From contig NZ_CP013418.1 in the NCBI RefSeq assembly GCF_001524445.2, positions 992,001 through 1,056,000 of the forward strand: a stretch of 64,000 bases of DNA, written 5' to 3'. The notes under the pieces were generated by a model, which was given only the letters and a program-made list of their open reading frames with translations, was not told where the DNA came from and did no database searches. The first letter of the stretch is position 1. Each line of letters begins with the position of its first letter. The position numbers were made by a program, and so were the translations under genes. Positions 8,751 to 16,887 of this stretch are shown here, one piece after another. This DNA is from Burkholderia savannae. Its GTDB lineage: Bacteria > Pseudomonadota > Gammaproteobacteria > Burkholderiales > Burkholderiaceae.

Positions 8751-10106
8751 TTATTTCGATGCTGTCGATGCTGTCGATGCGGTCGATACGGTCGATACGG
8801 TCGATGCTGTCGATGAGGCAGATACGGCAGATGCAGTCGATGTCGCCGATACAACCGACGCATTCGGCAGGCTCGCCGTCTTCGACGCCATGCCGGCCGA
8901 GCCGGCCGCGGCGCCGGCGCCGCCGAGCACGTCGACCGCGGTCCATTTGCCGCCGCCCGCGCGGTAGATCGTGAACGCCGGGTCCCGCAGATTGCCTTCG
9001 GCGTCGAATGCGATCGCGCCCGTCACGCCTTGCCGCCGCAGCACGTGCAGCACCGCCGGCAGACGCGCCGCGTCCGTCGAGTTCGCGCGCTCCGCAGCGG
9101 CGATCAGCGTCGCGGCCGCGTCGTACGCGAACGGCGCGTGCAGCTCGATCGGCGCGTGATAGCGCGCGCGATAGCGGGCGTCGAACGCCGCGCCGCCCGG
9201 CATCCGCGCAAGCGGCAGTCCCGGCTCGAGCGCGGTCACGCCGTCGCCGTCCGGCCCCGCGAGCGACAGGAACGTCTGCGTGACGAAGCCGCCCGCGCCG
9301 ACGAGCGTCGCGCTCAGCTTCAACTGGCGCATCCGCCGCGCGAGCGGCGCAGCCTGCGCGTCCAGGCCGCCGAAGAACACGACGTCCGCGCGCTTGGCCT
9401 TGACGGCCGTCAGCACCGCGCTGAAATCGGTCGTCTTGTCGTTCACGTACTGGCGATCGACAATCGCGCCGCCGCTCGCCTCGACGCCCTTCGCGAACTG
9501 ATCCGCGAGCCCCGCGCCGAACGCGGTGCGATCGTCGATCACCGCGATCCGCTTCGCGCGCAACGTCTTCACGACGTACGCGCCCGCGTATGCGCCGCTC
9601 GCGTCGTCGTGGCCCACGATCCGGAACGCGGTCGGATAGCCCTGCCGCGTGTACTGGCGGCCGGTCGACGCGGGCGCGATCTGCGCGATGCCGGCGTCTC
9701 GATAGATTCGCGACGCCGGCACGCTGCAGCCCGTGTTCCAGTGCCCGACGACGCCGATCACGCGCCGCTCGACGAGCTGCTGCCCGACCGTCACGGCGGT
9801 GCGCGGGTCGGACTGGTCGTCGACCGCGACGAGCTTGTAGACGACCGGCCTGCCGCCCACCGTCGGATGGCGGCTGTTCGCGTCGTCGAGCGCGAGCTGC
9901 GCGCCGTTCTGCAGATCCTTGCCGATTCGCGCGGAGGGGCCCGTCAGCGGCGCGGCGAGCCCGATCAGCACGGTTTGCGGCACGGATTGGGCGGGCTGCG
10001 CGGGTGGGTTGGCCTGGGCAGGCGCCGCCGCTTGCGCGGCGGACGCGGAGAGCATGGCGGCGGCCGACAGCGCGGCGCCGAGCGACAACATGACAGGGAA
10101 TTTCAT
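8751..10106 (-). CDS. periplasmic ABC-transporter substrate-binding protein, branched-chain amino acid (LivK) type
   Basis: A 451-residue type I periplasmic binding protein. A signal peptide occupies residues 1-27 (MKFPVMLSLGAALSAAAMLS, cut near AQAAA). The mature part follows the LivK/Leu-Ile-Val pattern: VLIGLAAPLTGPSARIGKDLQNGAQLALDDAN, VGHWNTGCSVPASRIYRDAGIAQIAPAST, and KRIAVIDDRTAFGAGLADQF. It starts a cotranscribed set with the ATC hydrolase and amidohydrolase genes (22-bp gap), so it may bind ATC or a related cysteine precursor. No permease or ATPase gene is in the window, so a remote transporter must serve it. Odd: the last 60 residues after VDVLGGAG are a Ser/Thr/Ala/Val low-complexity tail coded by a 9-bp tandem repeat. 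Confidence 0.88.
   Translation of the reverse strand: MKFPVMLSLGAALSAAAMLSASAAQAAAPAQANPPAQPAQSVPQTVLIGLAAPLTGPSARIGKDLQNGAQLALDDANSRHPTVGGRPVVYKLVAVDDQSDPRTAVTVGQQLVERRVIGVVGHWNTGCSVPASRIYRDAGIAQIAPASTGRQYTRQGYPTAFRIVGHDDASGAYAGAYVVKTLRAKRIAVIDDRTAFGAGLADQFAKGVEASGGAIVDRQYVNDKTTDFSAVLTAVKAKRADVVFFGGLDAQAAPLARRMRQLKLSATLVGAGGFVTQTFLSLAGPDGDGVTALEPGLPLARMPGGAAFDARYRARYHAPIELHAPFAYDAAATLIAAAERANSTDAARLPAVLHVLRRQGVTGAIAFDAEGNLRDPAFTIYRAGGGKWTAVDVLGGAGAAAGSAGMASKTASLPNASVVSATSTASAVSASSTASTVSTVSTASTASTASK
8752..8850. repeat. 9-bp tandem repeat at the 3' end of the binding-protein gene
   Basis: Variants of GCTGTCGAT repeated about ten times encode the STA/STV-rich tail of the binding protein. It is the third in-frame tandem repeat in this operon. 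Confidence 0.75.
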
Positions 10107-10304
10107 CGAAGAGCGGGACCTGAAGATCGAAGGGGAATAAAAACGCGCGCCAAACATGAAAAATATTAAATATTCGTCTTCAATGGCCGCAAATATTCAA
10201 TTGTTCGATACTTATGCCGATACCGCGCGTACTTGATAACGCATTGTATTCAAGTCAACTTTTTTCATTTCCGCAACGAAATATGATTCGATAAAATTCG
10301 ATTC
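10107..10304. promoter_or_regulatory. divergent promoter region between the binding-protein operon and its LysR regulator
   Basis: A 198-bp A+T-rich gap. It includes the dyad AATATTAAATATT at about 10162-10174, repeated ATATTCAAT-like motifs, and TTCAAG near 10250. LysR regulators usually bind a T-N11-A site in such a gap; the exact operator is not certain. Confidence 0.45.
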
Positions 10305-11213
10305 ATGAAAAATATCGAACGATTGATCAACGATCCGCCGCTGCGCGCCGTGCGCGCGTTCGAAGCGTTCGCGCGCGTCGGCTCGGTCACGGCCGCCGCG
10401 GCCGAACTCGACATCACGCCGTCCGCGGTCAGCCATCAGCTTCAGTTGCTGGAGTCCTTCGTGCAGACGCCGCTCACGGTCCGCGAAGGCCGCACGCTCG
10501 CGCTCACCGACGAGGGACGCGACTACTATCGGTCGATCAGCGCGGCGTTCTCGGTGCTGCGCAGCGCGACCGGGTTCGTTCGCGACCGTTCGTCGCTGCG
10601 GCAGATCACGATCAGCCTGATTCCGCTGTTCGGGATCGGCTGGTTCATCCCGCGCCTGCACGCGTTCCTCGCGGACAATCAGGACCTCGACGTCACCGTG
10701 CTGTACGCGCACCACCGCAACTACCTGAGCGACGCGTCGGATCTGTCGATCCGCTTCGGCGTCGGCGACTGGCGCGGCTACCGCTGCGAGCGGCTGCTGT
10801 CGGGCGCGGTCGCGCCCGTGTGCAGCCCCGCGTTCGCGCGCCGCCACGGGCCGTTCCGGCGGCCGGCCGATCTCGCCTTCGCGCCGCTCGTGCACGACGA
10901 GGATCGCAATGCGTGGGTCAACTGGTTTCAGGGCGCGGGCGTGAAACACGTCACGCACGCGGTCGGCCCGCTTTTCGAGGACGGCCAACTGACGCTCGCC
11001 GCGACGCGCGCGGGGCTCGGCGCGGCGCTCCTGCGCACGCCGCTGATCGAGCGGGAACTGCTGAACGGCGAACTCGTCAAGCTGTTCGACCACACGCTCG
11101 ACGACGGACGCGACTACTACCTGTGCACCCGCGCGGACGCGGACCTGCCTGACGGCGCGCAGCGGCTCGCCGACTGGCTGCGGCGGTCGATGGGCGCGCG
11201 CGGGGCGACGTGA
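10305..11213 (+). CDS. LysR-family regulator (GcvA-like), divergent from the ATC-to-cysteine operon
   Basis: A 302-residue LysR protein of the GcvA/AmpR-like branch: PPLRAVRAFEAFARVGSVTAAAAELDITPSAVSHQLQLLE forms the helix-turn-helix (residues 12-52), and the effector domain has LIPLFGIGWFIPRL, LSIRFGVGDWRG and the ending RADADLPDGAQRLADWLRR. Divergent orientation and a shared 198-bp control region make it the likely regulator of the binding-protein/ATC hydrolase/amidohydrolase operon. Confidence 0.9.
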   Translation: MKNIERLINDPPLRAVRAFEAFARVGSVTAAAAELDITPSAVSHQLQLLESFVQTPLTVREGRTLALTDEGRDYYRSISAAFSVLRSATGFVRDRSSLRQITISLIPLFGIGWFIPRLHAFLADNQDLDVTVLYAHHRNYLSDASDLSIRFGVGDWRGYRCERLLSGAVAPVCSPAFARRHGPFRRPADLAFAPLVHDEDRNAWVNWFQGAGVKHVTHAVGPLFEDGQLTLAATRAGLGAALLRTPLIERELLNGELVKLFDHTLDDGRDYYLCTRADADLPDGAQRLADWLRRSMGARGAT

Positions 11214-11605
11214 GCGGGAAAGACGACGCGAGCCGCGACGCGCGAATGACTTGAATGACTCACGTGGCTCAAACGGCGCGATCGGCGCGATCGGCGCGAT
11301 CGGCGACCGCGTCACGGCCAACACCGGCGTCGCCGAAAACGACGGATGCAACCGGGCCAGCGGGCCGGCTCGCCGGCCGGCCCGGCCGCCGGGCGAGCGG
11401 GCCGAGCCTTCCAATTCGCAAGACAGCCGAGCCGCGCGGCGGTTTTCTTTCTGTCGATTACCGCTTGCTCGATCCGTCATCGGCCGTAGCAACTCATTAC
11501 ATGTGAAACGGCGCGCGTTCGTATGATGGCCGTCAGCGGTCGCGCGACGGCGTGCGGCGCGACCGCTCCGCCACACGCTCATTCGCTCGGGAAAAGGACC
11601 GAAAC
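11214..11605. other. intergenic stretch without a supported gene
   Basis: Contains three copies of GGCGCGATC near 11276-11302 and probably the promoter of the small HHHH-motif gene at its right end (A+T-richer part 11480-11530). The open frames here lack coding character. Confidence 0.45.
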
Positions 11606-11740
11606 ATGAAGAACCTGCTGATGTCGGCGCTCGTCGCCGCCGTTGCCCTCGCCGCGCTCGTGCCGTCGGCCGAAGCGCATCCGCATCGCGCGTGCCGCTT
11701 CGATCACCACCACCATCGCGTGTGCCACTGGGTGCGTTGA
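11606..11740 (+). CDS. small secreted HHHH-motif protein
   Basis: A 44-residue product: a signal peptide (MKNLLMSALVAAVALAALVP, cleavage probably after SAEA) and a short mature peptide HPHRACRFDHHHHRVCHWVR with two cysteines bracketing a run of histidines. GAAAAGGA lies upstream of the ATG. Short exported proteins with this histidine run are common in Burkholderia and other beta-proteobacteria, but their role is unknown; metal binding in the periplasm is a reasonable inference from the six histidines and two cysteines. Confidence 0.7.
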   Translation: MKNLLMSALVAAVALAALVPSAEAHPHRACRFDHHHHRVCHWVR

Positions 11741-11751
11741 TCGCCGCCGTC

Positions 11752-11785
11752 GGGCCGGCCGACGCACGACGTCGCCGGCCGGCCC
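11752..11785. terminator. terminator-like hairpin between convergent genes
   Basis: GGGCCGGCC (11752-11760) can pair with GGCCGGCCC (11777-11785). It lies just past the HHHH-motif gene and 50 bp past the helicase gene from the other side. There is no T-tract, so Rho-independent function is uncertain. Confidence 0.35.
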
Positions 11786-11837
11786 CAAACGGACACGGTG
11801 ATGCCGCGCCGCGCGCGCGGCTCCGCCATCCGGCCGG

Positions 11838-14105
11838 TCAGCTCAACCGCCACCACCGCGGCAGCAGCCGGCGCACCTCGCCGCGCTGGAACCGGTCGTC
11901 GATCAGATGCACGACGCCCTCGTCGCGCTCGGTGCGGATCACCCGCCCCGCCGCCTGCACGACCTTGCGTAGCCCCGGAAACAGATAGATGTAGTCGTAG
12001 CCGCAGCCGAAGCGCGCGTCCATCGCGCGACGCATCTCCTCATTGACGTCGTTGACCTGCGGCAGGCCGAGTGTCGCGACGAACGCGCCGATCAGCCGGT
12101 CGCCCGCGAGATCGATTCCCTCCGAAAACGCGCCGCCCAGCACCGCGAAGCCGATGCCCCGCCCGTTCGGCTCGAAGCGCGCGAGGAACGCGTCGCGTGC
12201 GGCCTCGTCCATGCCGGGCGCCTGCTCCCAGACGGGCAGCGCCGGATGGCGCTCGCGCAGCCGCGCGACGACCTGCTGCAGATACTCGAAGCTGCTCAGG
12301 AACCCGAGATAGTTGCCCGGGCGCGCCGCGTACTGCGCGGCGATCAGCTCGACGATCGGCTCGAGCGAGCGCTCGCGGTCGCGCCAGCGCGTCGACACGT
12401 GCGACGCGACCTTCACCGTCAACTGCTCGGCGCGAAACGGCCCCTCGACATCGAGCAAGCCCGTGTCGCCCGGCAGCCCGAGCGTGTCGCGATAAAAATC
12501 GAACGGGCTCAGCGTGCCCGAGAACATCACGGTCGCGCACGCGGCGTCGTGGCGCGGCGCGAGGAAATCGGCCGGGATCACGTTGCGCACGCACAGGATC
12601 GATGCCTTTGCGCCGCGACGCGGCGCGCTCGCGCGCACGCGCGTCGCGTCGAAGATCGAATGCGTGTCGAACTGCTCGGCGAGCGCGACGAAGTGAATCG
12701 CGTCGAAGCAAAAGCGCAGCACCGCGTCGTCGAACACGAGCGGAGATTGCGCGGCGAGCTCGGAAAACCGGCCGACAAGATTCTGCGCGGCCGACAGCAC
12801 GCGCGGCGGCACGCCTGCGTGCACCGCATACGCGGCCGCCTGTTCGCGATTGAGCGCGTTCCATTCGCGGTTCAGGCGCTCGAGCGCCTTCGCGATCGGC
12901 GCGGGCGCGAGCTTGCGGACTGCGGCGATCTCGCGCTGGTCGAGCGCCGCGCTGTACATGCCGCGCGCGCGGTCGAGCAGGTTGTGCGCCTCGTCGACGA
13001 GCACGCCGACGCGCCACTGGTTCTGCTGCGCGAGCGCGTGCAGCAGCGCGCTGCCGTCGTAGTAGTAGTTGTAGTCGCCGACGACGACGTCGCTCCACCG
13101 CGCGAGCTCCTGCGCGAGATAGTACGGGCAGACGTCGTGCGCGAGCGCGGCCGCGCGCACGGCCGCCCGATCGAGCCGGCCGTGTTCGAGCGCGGCGGCG
13201 CGCGCGGCCGCGAGCCGATCGTAGAAGCCGCGCGCGAGCGGACACGATTCGCCGTGGCACGCGGCGTCCGGATGCTCGCACGCCTTGTCGCGCGCGACGA
13301 GCTCGAGCACGCGCAGCGGCAGCGCGCCGCCCGCCGTCGCGCGCAGCGTGTCGGCCGCGTCGAGCGCGAGCGCGCGGCCGGGCGTCTTCGCGGTCAGGAA
13401 GAAGAGCCGGTCCAGGTGCGCCTCCCCGCATGCCTTGAGCAGCGGAAACAGCGTGCCGAGCGTCTTGCCGATGCCGGTCGGCGCCTGCGCGAGCAGCGCG
13501 CGGCCGTCGCGCGCGGCGCGATACGCGGCGACCGCGAGCTCGCGCTGCCCGCTGCGAAACCGCGCGTGCGGAAACGCGAGCGCGCGCAGCGCCGCATTGC
13601 GCGCCGTGAGATGCGCGTCCTCGCGCGCCGCCCACTCGACGAAGCGCTCGCACTGCTCGACGAAGCACGCCTTCAGCGTCGCGGCCGTGTGCGCTTCGGT
13701 CAGCACCGTCTCGCGCAGCGTGCCGACGTCGAAGTAGACGAGCGCGACCGTCAGCTGCGCGAGCCCGCGCGATTCGCACAGCAAATGCCCGTACACGCGC
13801 GCCTGCGCCCAATGCAGCGCGCGCTGGTTCGCGGGCATCCTGTCGAGATCGCCGCGGTGCGTCTTGATCTCCTCGACGCGGTTCAGCGCCGGATCGTAGC
13901 CGTCCGCGCGGCCGCGCACCGTGAGGCCGCGATGCTCGCCCGCGAGCGCGATCTCTTTCTCGTAGCCGGCGCCGCGCCGCGATGCGACCGTCACGTGCCC
14001 GGCGATTCCTTCGAGCGCGCTCGGCGCGGGCGTGAAGCGAAGATCGAGATCACCTTCGCGCGCGGTGAACTCGCACATCGCGCGCACCGCGACGACGTAC
14101 CTCAC
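11838..14105 (-). CDS. DinG/XPD-type ATP-dependent DNA helicase with N-terminal PD-(D/E)XK nuclease domain
   Basis: A 755-residue protein. Residues 1-165 look like a PD-(D/E)XK domain: GRADGYDP (Asp68), VEEIKTH (Glu79, Lys81) and the helix NQRALHWAQARVYGHLL. The helicase core follows with Walker A APTGIGKT (208-215), an iron-sulfur cluster set Cys276, Cys283, Cys288 and Cys326, DEAH at 371-374, MFSGTLSPFDFY, and motif VI LRKVVQAAGRVIRTERD. This layout belongs to superfamily 2 5'-3' helicases of the DinG/Rad3 class. The start is a GTG whose last two bases lie in the TGA of the FAN1-like gene, so both are cotranslated and probably act together on damaged or branched DNA. Confidence 0.88.
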   Translation of the reverse strand: MRYVVAVRAMCEFTAREGDLDLRFTPAPSALEGIAGHVTVASRRGAGYEKEIALAGEHRGLTVRGRADGYDPALNRVEEIKTHRGDLDRMPANQRALHWAQARVYGHLLCESRGLAQLTVALVYFDVGTLRETVLTEAHTAATLKACFVEQCERFVEWAAREDAHLTARNAALRALAFPHARFRSGQRELAVAAYRAARDGRALLAQAPTGIGKTLGTLFPLLKACGEAHLDRLFFLTAKTPGRALALDAADTLRATAGGALPLRVLELVARDKACEHPDAACHGESCPLARGFYDRLAAARAAALEHGRLDRAAVRAAALAHDVCPYYLAQELARWSDVVVGDYNYYYDGSALLHALAQQNQWRVGVLVDEAHNLLDRARGMYSAALDQREIAAVRKLAPAPIAKALERLNREWNALNREQAAAYAVHAGVPPRVLSAAQNLVGRFSELAAQSPLVFDDAVLRFCFDAIHFVALAEQFDTHSIFDATRVRASAPRRGAKASILCVRNVIPADFLAPRHDAACATVMFSGTLSPFDFYRDTLGLPGDTGLLDVEGPFRAEQLTVKVASHVSTRWRDRERSLEPIVELIAAQYAARPGNYLGFLSSFEYLQQVVARLRERHPALPVWEQAPGMDEAARDAFLARFEPNGRGIGFAVLGGAFSEGIDLAGDRLIGAFVATLGLPQVNDVNEEMRRAMDARFGCGYDYIYLFPGLRKVVQAAGRVIRTERDEGVVHLIDDRFQRGEVRRLLPRWWRLS

Positions 14106-15853
14106 GTGAGCGCCTCCTCGCCTTTCCGCGCCGGCGCGGCGTCCGCCCAGCGCACGTCGAGCACGCGCACCGGCATCCGGTGCCGCACGCAGTAGTCGAG
14201 CCAGCGAATCTGGTTGTCCTGCAGCCGGTCGCCCGGCCCTTTCACTTCGATCAGCTCGTAGCGCCGCTCGCCGGGCCAGAAGCGCACGAGATCGGGCAGC
14301 CCCGAGCGATTGCCGCGCACGTCGTCGAGCAGCCGCTCGAACCACAGCCGCAGGTGCTCGGCGGGCAGGCATGCGAGCGCGTGCTCGAGCAGCGCGTCGT
14401 CGAGCGCGCCCCAGAACACGAACGGCGACTGCACGCCCATCTTCTGCGCGTAGTGCCGGCGGATCGTGTCGCGGTATTGCGCGCCGTCGAGTTGCGCGAG
14501 GCATGCGTCGAACTGCGCGGCGCGGCGCGCGCGGAAGTCGGGCGCATGCAGATCGGCCGGCCCGCGCTGAAACGGATGGAAGAACGCGCCCGGCACCGCG
14601 GCGAACACGGGCTCCCAGCACAGGAGCCCGAACAGCGAGTTGATCAGCGCGTTCTCGACGTAGAAGACGGGTGCGTCCGCGCGGCTCAGATGATCGCGCG
14701 CGACATATTCGACCGGATACGGCGCGCCCGGAGGCGCGAGTTCGATGCAGTCGCGCGGAATCGCCGGCGCGATCGTCGCGCGCGCGGCCGGCAGGCCGAC
14801 GCGCCGCCGCAGCCGCGGCAGCATCCGCGCGATCTGCTGCGCCTGCGCGTCGTTTTCGGGCGTGCGCATTGCGTCGTCGGCGAGCGCGAGCGCCGCGTCG
14901 AAACGCCCGCAGCGTTCGAGCACGCGCACGCGACGCTGCCGGCTGCCGGGCCATGCGCTCGAGGCATAGGCGGCGAGCGCGCCGTCCCAATCCGCGCGGC
15001 GCTCGCAAGCCTGGCCGATCGCGAACGTCAGCTTCGCGCGCCGCATCGCGAGCCATGCGTTCCCGCAGTCGATCCCGGCCGCAACCGCGACGAGGGGTGC
15101 GAGCGGCGCGTCGCCGGGCCACAGATCGAGCTGCTCGCGGCACGCGTGCAGTTGCAGATACGCGTCGACATCGTCGCGCCGCTGAAACGCGCGCGACGAC
15201 GGCTCGAACGCGACCGTCTCGTACTGAAGCAGCCCGAGATCGGCAAGCACGAACTCCGACCAGTCCTGATGCAGGTTGCCGAAGAACATGAGCCGCAGCC
15301 GGTCGCAGAGCGCGCCGACCGTCACGCGCAGCACGCGATCGTCGATCGACGGCAGCCATTGCGCCCACGGGCGCGCGCCTTCGTGGCTCGCGCGCAGCGC
15401 GTCGAGCCAGTCGGCCTTGCGGATCGCGCCGCCCGCCGATGCGCCGGGGAATGCGCCGCGCAGCTCGGGCTTCGTCGCGAGCGCGAACAGTTCGTCGAGC
15501 GCGAGCAGCGGCTCCGGATCGATCCAGCCGAGCTCCGCGAGCGGCGCCGCGGCCGCGCACGGACAGCCGATCTCGTCATAAACGAGCTTGCTCGCGCGAA
15601 AGACCGGCCCCTTGCGCATCAGCATGCGCACGAGCAGCGCGCGCGACGCCCGCGGCAGCGCGCCGAACGCGGCGACGAACGCGCGCTCGTCGGCGTCGAG
15701 CACGTCGTCGTAGCGCTCGACGAGCCACGCGAGCGCGCGCTCGAAGTTCGACAGGTAATAGAACGCGGGAGGAGACGACGAATCGGGCGGCACGGGCTTC
15801 GGCGATGACGGACGGCCGGTGGCGCTCGCCCGATTACGGGGACGGAAGGCCAT
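14102..15853 (-). CDS. FAN1-like VRR-NUC domain nuclease
   Basis: A 583-residue protein. A divergent N-terminal SAP-like region (about 35-110), a helical TPR-like middle and a C-terminal VRR-NUC domain are in the same order as bacterial FAN1. The nuclease motifs are GLPDLVRF (catalytic Asp) and YELIEVKGPGDRL followed by DNQIRWLDYC (Glu and Lys of the PD-(D/E)XK core near 536-538; Gln of the VRR helix). FAN1 enzymes are structure-specific 5' flap and interstrand-crosslink nucleases. The ATG at 15853 has no good ribosome site, and a GTG 11 codons upstream is possible. Its TGA overlaps the GTG of the helicase gene, forming a two-gene DNA-processing operon. Confidence 0.87.
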   Translation of the reverse strand: MAFRPRNRASATGRPSSPKPVPPDSSSPPAFYYLSNFERALAWLVERYDDVLDADERAFVAAFGALPRASRALLVRMLMRKGPVFRASKLVYDEIGCPCAAAAPLAELGWIDPEPLLALDELFALATKPELRGAFPGASAGGAIRKADWLDALRASHEGARPWAQWLPSIDDRVLRVTVGALCDRLRLMFFGNLHQDWSEFVLADLGLLQYETVAFEPSSRAFQRRDDVDAYLQLHACREQLDLWPGDAPLAPLVAVAAGIDCGNAWLAMRRAKLTFAIGQACERRADWDGALAAYASSAWPGSRQRRVRVLERCGRFDAALALADDAMRTPENDAQAQQIARMLPRLRRRVGLPAARATIAPAIPRDCIELAPPGAPYPVEYVARDHLSRADAPVFYVENALINSLFGLLCWEPVFAAVPGAFFHPFQRGPADLHAPDFRARRAAQFDACLAQLDGAQYRDTIRRHYAQKMGVQSPFVFWGALDDALLEHALACLPAEHLRLWFERLLDDVRGNRSGLPDLVRFWPGERRYELIEVKGPGDRLQDNQIRWLDYCVRHRMPVRVLDVRWADAAPARKGEEALT

Positions 15854-16055
15854 GACCGAACAAGGGATTCGCAGATGATAGCGCACGGCCGGCCCGCCGC
15901 GCGTGCGCGCAGTGCGTCGCGCTCACGCACACGCGATGCGCTCGCCCTCCTGGCTCGACGAAGCCCGCCAGCGACGCGGCGCAGCTCGGCGCAACGAGCA
16001 ACGACACGCGGCTACGCGACGCGCGCCGCGGGCGCGCCCGATGCCGCGCCTGCGT

Positions 16056-16541
16056 TCAGAACCCCCTGCTGCACCCGATCGAGTTGTCCGTGCCGCTCGC
16101 GCACACGACGCCCGGCACGGGTTTCTCGATCGCGATGTCCGGACGGCTCGGCATCCCGGACGGCACAGCCTGGCTCGGCCATCGGCCGCGCCCGTCGTAT
16201 CGCGAATCGCGCAATCGCTGCGCGGCCCGGTCTTCCTCCGCGAGCCGCTGGCGGCGCTCGGCCGCACCGAGCTCGTCGGCGAAGCCGGCTGCGCCCGCAC
16301 CGTTTTCCCGCGTCGCTTCGAACGAACGCGACGCGCCCTTCGCCTCGCCGAACACCGAAGTCACGGGCGATCCGTAGCTACGTGCATCGGCCGTCGAGCG
16401 GCCAATCTCCTTCGCGGTGAACGTGTGCGACGACACGGCGGCCGCATCGAGCGGATGCGGTCCGTTCGCCCAGCTCGTCGCCGCCTGAACGACGATCAGT
16501 GATGCAAACGGCCATTTGAGCGGGAGCGACAACCTATTCAT
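16056..16541 (-). CDS. hypothetical exported protein
   Basis: A 161-residue frame with a signal-peptide-like start: MNRLSLPLKWPFASLIVVQA followed by a cut near SWA-NG. The mature part is polar, with repeated Arg/Ala/Glu, a SPVTSVFGEAKGASRSFE segment and a terminal pair of cysteines (CASGTDNSIGCS). I recognise no family. The signal sequence and codon bias support a real gene; the Cys pair suggests an extracytoplasmic disulfide. Confidence 0.5.
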   Translation of the reverse strand: MNRLSLPLKWPFASLIVVQAATSWANGPHPLDAAAVSSHTFTAKEIGRSTADARSYGSPVTSVFGEAKGASRSFEATRENGAGAAGFADELGAAERRQRLAEEDRAAQRLRDSRYDGRGRWPSQAVPSGMPSRPDIAIEKPVPGVVCASGTDNSIGCSRGF

Positions 16542-16887
16542 ACGCTGACAACGACATCGGCAACAAAGGGCGCCACTATATCAGCCGATGCGCCGAGCAC
16601 CACGAATGCCCCTGCGCGCGCTGCGCGAACGTAAAGATGTCGGAAACCGAAACGTCTTTCGGGTCTCGCGCGAGCAAACGGGCTGCCGCGCGGATGCGGC
16701 GTCGATCTCGCGGATCGCGCGGATCGCGCGGATCTCGTCAATCTCGTCAATCTCGCCGATCTCGCCGGGTCGCCGGGTCGCCGGGACGATTGAGCGCGCG
16801 CGCCCGATGTGATTCCATTCGGATGCGGGCGACCGCACGCGCTCACCCGTCGAACACGACAACACTTCACTTCCGAGGACACAACAG
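16542..16887. repeat. intergenic stretch with 9-bp tandem repeats
   Basis: Nine degenerate 9-bp units (ATCGCGCGG, ATCTCGTCA, ATCTCGCCG, GGTCGCCGG and similar) run from 16705 to about 16785. The remainder leads into the ribokinase gene, with GAGGA 10 nt before its ATG. No gene is supported. Confidence 0.6.

Noticed and set aside
11838..15560. A single 1240-residue frame covering helicase and FAN1 regions
   Set aside because: Its N-terminal third is an Arg/Ala-rich shadow of the FAN1-like gene in another frame; the helicase proper begins at the GTG at 14105.
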